64,000 nucleotides of DNA. Source: Nannochloropsis oceanica. Its lineage: Eukaryota > Sar > Eustigmatophyceae > Eustigmatales > Monodopsidaceae. The position numbers and the translations under genes are program-made. Shown here one piece after another: positions 12,255 to 25,350 of the stretch. The notes beneath the pieces were generated by a model. That model ran no database searches and was not told the origin of the DNA. It saw only the letters and a list, made by a program, of their open reading frames with translations. Location of the stretch: positions 1,321,001-1,385,000 of the forward strand of contig CP038117.1 of NCBI GenBank assembly GCA_004519485.1, given 5' to 3'. The first letter of the stretch is position 1. The number at the start of each line of letters is the position of its first letter.

Positions 12255-13397
12255 ATGCCGTCCATTTACGAGCTTAAGAAGACGCTGGGTCTCAAAGCTG
12301 GCGAGGTGCTGAGTGACGGCTATGTGGTCAAGGACGTCGAGGTTCGTTTTGCTGGGTAGGAAGGGCGGCGTTTTTGGTCATGAGTGTCTTCAAGCAAGGA
12401 CGACAAAGAGAATGACAAACTGGCAAAAATCCTCCCTAAACTGTGAGTAAACCGATCCGTCTAATTCAGAATTTTTTCTGTCGGATATTTCATTGTCTCC
12501 CTTACATGTCCTTCTTACTTATTTTTCGAGGGGTGGGGATCACGACAAGAAAAGGTTGTGGTGAACAGAGCTATGTGCTTGGGCGACGAAATTATGTGTC
12601 TGTGTATACATTTGAGGGTAGAACCATTGACAAGCCTTCTCGTGCTCAAAGCCGTTTCACCTTTCACCACTATCTTGCTTTTGTCTCCCTACCTCCTTCC
12701 GTTTCCCAACTTCTCTGGGTTCTCATTTACCCCCCTTTGGTTGCAGGCCACTATGGACGAGAAAAAGCCGCGTGAGCTCTACAACTTCAAGGTCCACCTC
12801 TGGCTCTCACCTCCCTCGTCACATTTGCCTGGCCAGAAGCGTAGTCATGTTATGTGTAATGACTTGCTGGAAGACGCAAAGCAAGCTCTTCTGCAGACGG
12901 CGGAGGAGCGGAAGATCATGTATAGTTCTTATGGCTCTCCTTACGAGATGCACCTGGAGCACATCAGGGCTATATCCTCTGGGCTGATGCAGCAAGAGCA
13001 GGAAGATAAAGGGGAATACCAAAAGCAAGAGTGGCAGGAGGACGAGGATGAGATAGGGCTGATTGAGGTGCATGCTTTGGCGGTGGCCAAGCGCCGCAGG
13101 GACTTACCTCGTCTTTCAGAATTAGAGAAGGGAACGAGCGAAAATGAAGAGGAGGCGGCAGACGATGAGATGAAGCGACAGGGATATCGAATAGTGAAGG
13201 CACATTTTAAGTCTGGCCATTGCCCTCTTTGCGGGAATGAGGTCGCGCTCGGTGAGCATATTGCCAAGCCCAAAGAGGACCGCAGCCGCGGGGGATGGGC
13301 ACATTCCACATGCCTCGCCAACTGCCCTGAGATGCCGATGACTCCCACGAAAACAATTATGGATGGAGAGGGGGCCATTACGAATATCAAGGAATGA
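12255..13397 (+). CDS. Hypothetical protein with C-terminal Cys/His (putative zinc-binding) motif
   Basis: Two exons (12255-12341 and 12747-13397), 245 residues. Exon 1 starts MPSIYELKKTLGLKAGEVLS, and joins in phase to exon 2 (ATMDEKKPRELYNFKVHLWL). The middle is charged and helical with a very acidic stretch (QEWQEDEDEIGLIEVHALAV). Near residues 200-230 it has HCPLCGNEVALGEHIAK followed by GGWAHSTCLANC: CxxC, then His and Cys about 25 residues later, a plausible single zinc site resembling zinc knuckles that end in 'WxHxxC'. I cannot assign a family or function. It is divergent from the NSF-like gene and convergent with the SQR-like gene. Confidence 0.65.
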
Positions 13398-14215
13398 TAA
13401 GAATAGAGACGTGAAGGCGGGGAGAGAGGGAGAGAGATACAAGCAAGCGGGTATGAGTGAAGTGGTTGCGAGAGATATAGTGTAAGAGCTTCTTGAGAAG
13501 AGAATGATGAAGAGGGAGAGGAAAAACGTGAGCAGCATAGACGAAGATTCGAAGAGTCTTGATTTTAATGCCTGTGTGTGATAACAGATACAGAAAAAGT
13601 GGGCGTGAGGGTATGTCAGATTGGTCTCAAAAGAGGAATCTTTGAGACCCAAAAAATCGAGAATCCATACACGTAGAATCTCTTTCAAATCGCCTCACCG
13701 TCTCCATGTTTCCTTGTTATTTCTTTCTCCTACTTTTTTGCTTTCTTACTTCACTATTTTCTACCACATAGTGCAGCCCTTTTGCCGCTCGACTGGACAA
13801 AGACTATGACACAGCACATCTGGGGCCAGCACATCTAGATCCATGTCAGAAACCAGACACAGTTGTTAGATTGAAAGGAAGCCCTCCACCCATTTCTTTC
13901 TCCCCCCTTAAATTATCACCAGCTGATTTTTTCGGACGCGTAGATTGAACGTATGCTCCGAGTCATAGTCTGCGTGCAGATCCCGTCGATCCACAGAGTC
14001 GTAAGAAGAAATTAAGCTGTCCATCACCGCCAGGATCACCACCCTTACCATGAAAGAGGTAAGAGAAGAAATTGAAAAACTCACGTAGACCTTGATGCAA
14101 TACTTTGCTCATTTCATGCTTTCACAGTCTCTAAACGATATTCATAACATAGCCAACTAAATGTAGAAATCGACAAAAAGTCGAAATCACGCACAAGATG
14201 TAAATATACGGTCAA
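13398..14215. other. Convergent intergenic region
   Basis: About 820 bases between two 3' ends. AT-richer than the coding neighbours, no GGGA arrays and no supported gene; probably both 3' UTRs. Confidence 0.4.
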
Positions 14216-16903
<2,688 letters not shown>

Positions 16904-17481
16904 CGTTCAGATCCTGCATGTTTTGGGTAGGTTGCGTACAGCGGAAGATTAGGATCGAGTCTGAAGTCTGACGCAACTCGAGGGCGTACGAGCTTGGACA
17001 TCACAAACATCGTGTATGATTTCTAGAGACGCAGCCACGTGAGACTCGCCATGTCTACCAATATCAGATATAGAAAAGTGAAGGTAGCTGGCCCGAGTGG
17101 CTTTCCCTTTTCAGTGTATTTACTGTCAAAGGCATTCCTGGACGGGGCAAGGAGCATTAGTCTCAATCGGTTGACGGAACAAACGACGAACATGAAAAAC
17201 GACTTATGGCGCATGTTAGGGACACCCTGCACAGCAATAATGCATCTCGGTATTGCACGTCCCCCCCCGGAGCACCCAACGCCCTTCCTTCCCGAATATA
17301 CTTAATTTGAAAAGTGTCTCGAGCCTTCAACACAACCTTGCTCTTATATCCATGTATACACCAACACAGGCCGCTGCACACGACGCACGGCCGCAGGTCA
17401 TCATCCTAGCGCGTTTATTACCCCGACAAGGCACACCCAACATCATCCTCCTTCGACTCACTACTCTACGCAGAAAGCGCC
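16904..17481. other. Divergent intergenic region
   Basis: About 580 bases between the SQR-like (-) and P-type ATPase (+) starts, presumably both promoters. A stretch near 17080 reading tagctggcccgagtggct superficially resembles a tRNA D-arm but has no matching T-arm. Confidence 0.4.
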
Positions 17482-20400
17482 ATGACTTTCATGTCCTCCA
17501 CGACCGCTTTTCTCTTGGCCTGGAGCTCGACGGGTGTAATTGGCCTTTTCCTGATCTGTGACGGAATGTTCAGTGCCTCAGCGACTCCTTCCCATGGCCA
17601 AGCCTTCTCCAACCTGTACAACCCCTCCACCGCCTTCGGCTTTGTTCTAGCCGGCACACTACTTTTTCTTCTTGCCCTTCCCCCGCTCTATGCTCACTTT
17701 TGTAGTAGTCCTACCAAACGCCCCTGTCCTTCAAACCTGCCTCCTCTTCCCTCTCCGTTCGCCGAGGTGGCTGCCCGAGCAGGGGAAGGGGAAGAGGGAC
17801 GCGATGATAGTCACGGAGCCCTCCCTCCTCTGTCTTTGGACGACGCTATCGATGCCTTGCAAGTAGATGTTGCCCATGGGTTGTACTCTACCGTAGCAAG
17901 GGAACGCCTATACCAGTGCGGGCCAAACGAGGTCAGCCCGCCTAACGCCCCTTCCTACCTGCACATATTTCTCGACGAGCTATATGAGGGCCCCCAACTC
18001 CTGCTAATGGCGGTGGGGGTGGCATATGCATTACTGGGTTCGATGGAAGAAGCGTGCACAGCGCTGGTGGTGGTGCTTTTGATGATAAATGCGGAAATAG
18101 TCACGGAGTTTCGGGCCAAGCGGGCTATGGCCAGGCTGCAGTCCACGGTGAGGGAGGAGTGGAGGGAAGGGAGGGAGGGAAGAGGGGAGAAATATTACCC
18201 GACGTGCCCGTTCTTCTTCTCCTTCATCTTATTTTTCTTTTTATCTTTATCCACCACGCACACAAACTTCCATTTCCACCCATTCTGACTTGGTTGTTCC
18301 CCCCCTCCCACAGGTTCCCAAAATTGCTGCCGTCCTCCGGGACGAGGGCCAGGAGATGGAGATTCCTGCCGTCACAGTCGTGCCTGGTGATATCGTCATT
18401 CTGAGGTATATAGGCAGATATATAGATATAAACGTATATTTACAGATGGGTATCACATGTATATTCACCTGCTTGCCCTCGGTTCCCTCTTTTCATTCTT
18501 CTTCCCTCATCTTATTACTAGACCATCACTCCTCACTCTCCTCCTCGTTTTACCCCCTTACCCCCCTATTCTCCCTAGGGCGGGTCAAGCCGTGCCTGCG
18601 GACATCTTAATCCTCTCCGCCTCCTCCTTAGAGATCGACGAGGCGGCCATCACGGGCGAAAGCATTCCTAACCACAAAAAAGCAGGGGCTCGAGGAGGAG
18701 AAGGAGGAGGAGGAAGGGAGGGAAGGAACGAGGAAGTGGATGGTGGGGTTCCTCGAGCAGGATCATTCACACCGCCTGCACTGTCGGTGGTGGTCATGGG
18801 AGGGCCCTCGCAAGAGGAGGAGGAGGAGGAGAGGAGGAGGGGCGGAGGGAAGGCGGGAGGGGGGGAAAATGTACTGATTAGCGAGCAAAAAGCGTACGGA
18901 GGTACGTGAGGCTGAGGAGATTGTCACATGCACGAGTCATCAACTCCATCCACCCACCCCTTTCGCGCCACTTTTCCGTCCGTCCCTCCCTCCCTCCCTC
19001 CCTCCTTTGCCTTCCAGGTACGATGGTCACGCGCGGGAAAGGCCTCGGGCTCGTGACTCGCATCGGAAGGCATACCTACCTCGGTAGCCTCCTCCTTAAG
19101 TCCCGCCGACTCGCCCCTCCTCGCAGTCCTCTTCAGATCCATCTCCGTGCCCTGGCTGCCCGCCTTACCGTGTTCGCCCTCCTGGCCTCCTGCTTCGCCG
19201 CTTTCATCGGTGCGGCCCGCAGCAGCAGCAGCAATCGCAGCAACGTGGGTGGGCCATCTACGAGCTGGAAAACGACTCTTCTCACCGCGCTCTCCCTTTG
19301 CTTTGCCCTTATCCCTGAGGAGCTGCCCCTCCTTATGGTGGGCGTGCTTGCAGTGGGTGCTCTGACCCTTAGCCGGAGAGGCATCTACGTGAAGAGTTTG
19401 GCTGCCCAGGAGGCCTTGGCCTATGTAGACGTGGTTCTGGCGGATAAGACCGGCACGCTGACTGAGAACAGGTTGAGTCTCGCGGAGATCACTTTGCCGT
19501 CGGCGATGGCGGGGGTGGAGGAGGAGGAAGAAGAGGAAGCCGAGGAGCAGGCGGTGGGGGAGGGGGAGGGAGGGGGGGGATCGCCGGGGGAGAAGGAGGG
19601 GAGGAGGAGGAGGAGGAGGGAGAAGAAGATGCTCAGAGAGGAGGGGGATCTAGAGGCCTTACTGGTGTCGTGGGCATACACCTCATCGACCAATTCCTTG
19701 CCTCCTTCGAGCGATGGAGGACCGGGGACTCTGTCGGAGAGGGAGGGAGGGAAGGAGGGAGACGGGATGCCGGCTACGCCGATGGTGCCGGACATTCCTG
19801 ACGTCTTTGACCGGGCGGTGTTGCTGTCGTACATCCTGTGGACCGAGGAGGAGTTTCGTCCTTCCCTTTCCGCAGAGGTATGGACTGAGAAAGAGGAAAG
19901 GGAGAGAGGGACTGATGTGCGTGGCCGATTCGAAATTGTTACCGCACCAATTTATCCCTCTCTCCTTCCCTCCCTCCCTCCCTCCCTTCCTCATCTAAAA
20001 GATAAACTTGCCCGCACCCTGCACTCTACAAAAGTTCTCCTCGGTCTCGAGGCCTTCCATATCTCCCACTCACCCTCCCTCCTTTTCTTCCTCCCTCCCT
20101 TTCTCCCTCCGTCCAGGTGAAGAGCCATCTGCGGAGGATGATACCACCGCTTCTCCAGCACAAGGCCTCTCACGCCTCCCTCCTCGCTGAGGATCCCTTC
20201 GACCCCTCCCGAAAGGTTTCCGCCAGGGCGTATCGTGTGAGGAAGGGAGAGAGGGAGGAGAATGGGAGAGGGGTAGATAATCGAGGAGGAGGAGGAGGAG
20301 GAGGAGGAGGAGGAGGAGGGATGGTCCGGAATCTTTTGCAGTACGTAGGGGTACGAGGAGGAGGAGGGAAGGGAGAAGGGGGAGGGGAGGGGAAGGTGAA

Positions 20401-22253
20401 GGTGTTCTTCCGAGGGGCGCCGGACGTGCTGTTGGACGAGTGTGAGTATGTGTGGGTGCGCGGACAGCCCCGGCGGTTGGGGAGGGAAGAGCGTCACCAG
20501 CTGGCCGAACTGTTGGACACTTTGTGTGGAGAGGGGTTGCGCGTGCTCGGCTTTGCTGCCACTACCACTGCAGCCGCTGCTGTCGGTGCGGCAGGGAAGG
20601 GTGGAGATACCTCCCTCACCTCCTCCCTCCTTCCCTCCGCGGCCATTACGGGCTTCCTCGCCTTCGAAGACCCCGTCCGCGCGTCGGTGGCCGAGGCAAT
20701 CCACACCTGCCACGACGCCGGTATACGCGTTGTGATGCTCACTGGTGACCATCAGCTCACCGCCTGCTCCATCGCCCGCCAGGTGGGCATCCTTCCCTCC
20801 CTTCCTCCGTCCCTCCCTCCTTCCTCTTCAGGCAAGGGAGGGAAGGCAAGAAAGGGGAAAAAAACTCGGCGGCCCATATCCTCTGTGTCCGCGTACCAGT
20901 CCGTGGAAGAGGGAGGAGTGGGGTCCGAGGCCGGGACGGAGGCAGGGACGGAGGGTGGGAGGGAAGAGCACTTCGTGGTGGTGTGCCCGGATACACCCGG
21001 GTGGCAAGCAGACGCGAAGCTGCTCGAGAATGGAGCTGTGTTTTGCCGCGCAAGCCCTGACGAGAAACTTGCCTTGCTGCGGGCGTTGCAGAGAGAGGGG
21101 GGGAGGGAAGGAGGGAGGGGGGCGAGGCACGTGGTGGCGGTGACGGGGGATGGCGCGAATGACGCGCTGAGTTTGGCAGCGGCGGATGTGGGGCTGGCGA
21201 TGGGGAGGTACGTCGGGGGAAAGGGATGGAAGGAAAAGAGGTGCGCGCTAGTACTTCCATACATATTTATGTATGAGTGTGCAAGCATGGCCCGAGGCAT
21301 TTTTTTCCTTCTCCACCTCAACCTCCTCCTCTTTCCCTCCCCTCCCTCCTCCCAGGAGCGTCGACCAGGCCAAGGCCGCGGCCGGCATCGTGGTGGCCCA
21401 CGAGGAGTTTCCTGCCCTTCTACACACCCTGAGGGAAGGGCGTCGCCTCTTTGCCAACTTCCGCAAAGCCCTCGCATTCTACCTCGGCGCCAAGTCCGCC
21501 CTCCTCCTCCTTTTCCTCCTCGCCCCTCTCCCCCTCTCCCCCCTTCAGATCATCCTCCTCGAGCTCTTCATGGACGTCGGGGCCTCTACGACCTTCACGC
21601 TTGAACCTGCCGACGGCGATCTCATGCTCATCCCTCCTCGCCACCCTTCCCTCCCCTTCTTTGACGACGAGCTCCTCCAGGCCACGCTGGCAGGAGGGCT
21701 CTCCCTCCTCCTCGTCGTTCTCCTTTCTGGAGGCGCGTCTGATGGGCATGGCGGGAGGGAGGGAGGGAGGATGGACGCATTAGAGTACAGGCAATCCCTC
21801 TACTTTTACGGGTGGCTGCTTGGGCATATCTTCCTGGCCTTGCACCTGCGGTCCTTCCATCAGCCCCTTGTGGTCAAGGGCGTTTTCTCCAACCCCGCCT
21901 TCCTTGTGTGGGCAGGGGCTGTCCTCCTCCTTGTCGTCCTCCTCGCCCTCTTCCCCCCCCTCGGTCAAGTTCTTGGCCTGGTGGGCTTGACCCGGCGAGA
22001 ATGGTTTCGTCTGACTTCGCTGGCTCTCGTGGGCACGGGATGGATGGAAGGATGGAAGCTGAGGAGATGGTATGGGCCAGGGGGTTCTCACGCGAAGGAG
22101 ACAGCGATCTTGATGAGAAGGAGGAGAGGTAGGGAGGAGAGCGAGGAGAATCACCAGGTCGTGGTCGTCAGAGAGGGGGCAGCGAGGATTGTGGCAGCAG
22201 CAAAAGCGGGGGGACCGTCGATGGTTACGGAAAAGGATCGCTTGTTAGGGTAG
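17482..22253 (+). CDS. P-type cation-transporting ATPase with PEELP motif
   Basis: Six exons (17482-18147, 18314-18405, 18579-18901, 19018-19877, 20117-21207, 21356-22253) give 1309 residues. Landmarks in order: two N-terminal membrane segments, cation-ATPase N domain (LYQCGPNEVSPPN), actuator TGES (residue ~277), M4 motif FALIPEELPLL (~460), phosphorylated Asp in DKTGTLTEN (~502), nucleotide domain with FRGAPDVLL, VVMLTGDHQLTA, hinge VTGDGANDALSLAAADVGLAMG (~990), then C-terminal membrane helices (FYLGAKSALLLLFLL, LLELFMDVGA). Eukaryotic Ca2+ pumps usually read PEGLP; PEEFP/PEELP-type motifs are typical of a bacterial group of uncertain ion specificity. The nucleotide domain is swollen by Glu/Gly-rich low-complexity insertions. 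Transported ion and membrane are unknown. Confidence 0.85.
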
Positions 22254-22755
22254 CAGCGAGAGAAGGAGCGAGGGTGGATGAGGTGAAGCCGGTTTGTTAA
22301 GAAGAAAGGAAGAAAAAAATTGGGAAGAAAAGTTGTACGATAAGGCTCCCCTACACGTTGCGTCTCTTGCCCCCTCCCTCCCACCTTTATTTACTCTATA
22401 GGTTGGCAAAATATCTACCTCTTGGCTCCCTGTTTCCTACGACAACGCCCCTCCCCCCCGGCCCTCCTCTCACACCGTTTCAGCCTGTCAATGGCCTGTG
22501 GACACGAGGGGAGGAATGGAAACGAGCAAGACGCAAGCTAATCAATTGGCATTCACAGGACAAAGCAAAGAAATCTGAAGCCATGGCTGAATTAAGTACG
22601 CATTACAACAAACCGGTTACTTCTTCATTCCTTTTCTACGCGGGCAAGGCCACCCTATCCTACGATCTTTTTTGTCATCATATGAAACATGCATTCTATT
22701 GCTTTCACCCTTCCCCCCTCCTCTTCTTCCTCCATTTCTTTCACACAACTTTTTT
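22254..22755. other. Convergent intergenic region
   Basis: About 500 bases between the stops of the P-type ATPase (+) and lipase (-). A plus-strand open frame crosses it into the lipase gene but has no family similarity. Taken as 3' UTRs. Confidence 0.4.
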
Positions 22756-24922
22756 TTACAAGGATGATAACGCCGCAACCCGCCCCCCCTCATTCACCTC
22801 CACTCCTCGTAACGAGGAGATTTCTTGCATGCGGCCTTCCAGCTCCTCGGCCCCGAAAAGCACACCTAGAGGAAGGGAGGGAAGGAGGGAGGGAAGAAGG
22901 AAAGGGGGGGGGGAAGATAGAGCATTATGTGCAGTTGATACTGTCATCACACAAAAGAACGGAGAGGACGGGGAAGGAGGGGAGGAGGGAGGGCAGGACA
23001 TACCAAGATAACTGAGATGATCGTTAATGTTGGCGTCGATGTAGTACTGGTTAGAGCAATGCTTATCCTCGCCCGTGGGGTCACATATGACGTAGGATGA
23101 TTCGTCTTCGGAGTAGAACACTTCGAAAGGCGAGTGGTGGAAGCCCAGGGCTGGGCGGAAAGAGGGAAGAAGGGGTGGAAGGGACGGAGGGAGGGTTAAG
23201 AGAAAGCGAGAATGAAGGTGTATATATGGGTACACGTTATTCGACAGTCTGATGGCACGTGTTAGGGCACTGGAGCCTCCATGTCTTCCTCCCTCCCTCC
23301 CTCCTTCCTCGGACGTACATTGCGGTGGTAGATGGGGCACGGGGTCGCGGTGGTGGACAAGGCGGAAGAAGGGGATGGAGGGGATGATGGTCTGGTTGAA
23401 GAAGGAGGAGAACTGAAAGGGGAAGGGAAAGAGGACCGAAAGAGGGAAAAAAACAGACATCAATGGTATGCTATGCGCGTCGTACAGATAGGGGACCCTC
23501 TCCATCCCCCCTCCCTCCCTCCCTCACCTCCTTGTTCCCCACGCGCGGCTGGCCGAAGGTAGTCGTCTGCGTGACGGGATATGAGAGAGCGAGCAGATCC
23601 AGCATGCACAACACGGCCAGGGCAGCTCCGAGAGAGTGTCCTTGGAAAATAGGGAGGGAGGGAAGGAGGGAGGGAAGGAGTGAGGGGGGGAAGGAGGGAG
23701 GGAGGGAAGGAGGGGCAGGAGCAGGCGCTTAAGAAATCTGGATGGGTGAAGGCTATCATGCCGGCCCACTCCCTCCCCAATTCCTTATCTATCGTTGAGG
23801 GATGGAGAAATATGATCGGTCGTACCGCGTTTGGCAATCGCTCCCTCCCTCCCTCCCTCCCTGCCTCCCTAGTCCTTACCAGTGATCCATATCGGCGCCT
23901 GAGGATGCTGCTCCAGCAGGGCCTGGATGGCCGGCAAGAGCTGGGACTGGAGGGCGCCATAGGTGGCAAGGAATCCTGCGTGGACCCTGCAGTGCTGGGA
24001 AAGGGAGGGAGGCTGATAGGTAGGGATGCCTTATGTCCGATGCCTTGGCCACAAGCCACCCCCTGGTGACCAACAAGAACAGAAAGCCCTCCCTCTTTCC
24101 CTCTCTTTACTCGCTGCCTCCCACTCTTCCTCCCTTCACTCGTTGCTTCCCTCTCTTCCTCCGCACTCACCACACACCCATCCTCCGGCCAGGGCGTGAG
24201 GATGCTATCAATGTCGTCGATCCAGTTTTTCAGGCTCGTCGTGTCCGTGCCCGCAAACGCAACTATAATAACACCTGATAGGAAAGGGAGGGCGCATATA
24301 CGCAGATGAGCTTACATGCAAGGCCTCAATGTAAAGTGATTCAATCTATCTAATTTCATCACATCGTACTCTCCATATTACCATACACTTTCTGCCATGT
24401 CCTCCCTCTCTTCCGTTTCCCTCACCTTTATCAGGGTCCCATCCCACGAAGCCATTCCCATTGTGCTCGCTGTCGTACACACGCGTCACCTGCGTGTGCG
24501 GATGCCGAAGGCAGGCACTGAGTGGAGATTGAAAGAGTTAAGAGAGCGCATTTAGGGTATGGTATAGGCCATCGCACGTCTGGGAAACAAGGCAGCAGAG
24601 CAACGTATACGTGCCTTCCCTGTCCGCCCCACCCACCCATTTGCCTTTCGCACCTGCATAACCACGTCTCACACGCGCTAGTCCGACAGTAGTAAGCCGC
24701 GGCGGAATAGTCGAGTAACACTTGCACCATATTCTCGTCGTACGGGTCAGGAAGACGACTGGAGGGCTTTGCCAGGCGGGCGGAGGGCTGGAGGGGGAGG
24801 AGGAGGAAGAGAAGGAGGAGGAGAAGGGACCATGGAAAGCAGGGCAGAGACGGGTCATCCTTTCTCCTCTTGCACCTTGAAAGCGGGGAGAGATGAACGA
24901 CAAGCATTCTGGGCCTGCGCAT
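22756..24922 (-). CDS. Secreted/ER class-3 (fungal-type) lipase
   Basis: Eight exons: 24654-24922, 24426-24517, 24171-24274, 23880-23994, 23528-23640, 23319-23412, 23004-23150 and 22756-22865; 347 residues. The N-terminus has a strong signal peptide (WSLLLLLLFLLLPLQPSA). Then follow VIIVAFAGTDTTSLKNWIDD (oxyanion and lid region), VHAGFLATYGAL, the nucleophile elbow GHSLGAALAVL, TTFGQPRVGNKE, the catalytic Asp in RLVHHRDPVPHLP and catalytic His in LGFHHSPFEVFY. All three triad residues are present, so an active triacylglycerol or polar-lipid esterase is expected in the secretory route, vacuole or outside the cell. Paired cysteines (YYCRTSACETWLC, CDPTGEDKHC) fit an oxidising compartment. The exact start (24922 or the ATG at 24907) is uncertain, but both retain the signal peptide. 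Length is usual for the family. Confidence 0.88.
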
Positions 24923-25350
24923 GTGTGAGAGTGAAGGTTAAGGACGTCCTGTCAAGGAAAGAGGGCGGAACTTGCACGGGGAAGAAAATTGAGGAATGTG
25001 AGGACGAACGGCATTAAATGAAGGCACCGCAGTCCACGGGTGCTGCCTTCCTTCGGGTTGTAATGCAGATTTGGAGAGGCGTTGTGTGAGTAGAGTGAAC
25101 CTGGCAGGGCTGGAAACTTGTTGCCTACAGGTAGTGTCTGGAGTTTCAGCGAAGCACCCTGACATGAGAAGGCAACGACGTTGCTTAGTGCTTATCATCC
25201 CTCTCCTTTGATCTACCTCGCAACCCTCCCAGTCCCCTTGTCTACGGCACAATCAACCCCACAGCCACGACTAGTACCACTTATAAAAGCTCAGCACGGC
25301 AAATACGGCGCCTGTTACGGACCGAGGTATCCGTAGACAGGTAAAAAAAC
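24923..25350. other. Divergent intergenic region
   Basis: About 430 bases between lipase (-) and Npl4-like (+) starts; likely holds both promoters. No specific motif assigned. Confidence 0.4.

Noticed and set aside
17083-17165. tRNA-like stretch (tagctggcccgagtggct)
   Set aside because: No convincing B-box, T-arm or closing acceptor stem could be drawn.
22358-23011. Plus-strand open frame across the end of the lipase gene
   Set aside because: It overlaps supported lipase exons on the other strand and shows no domain.
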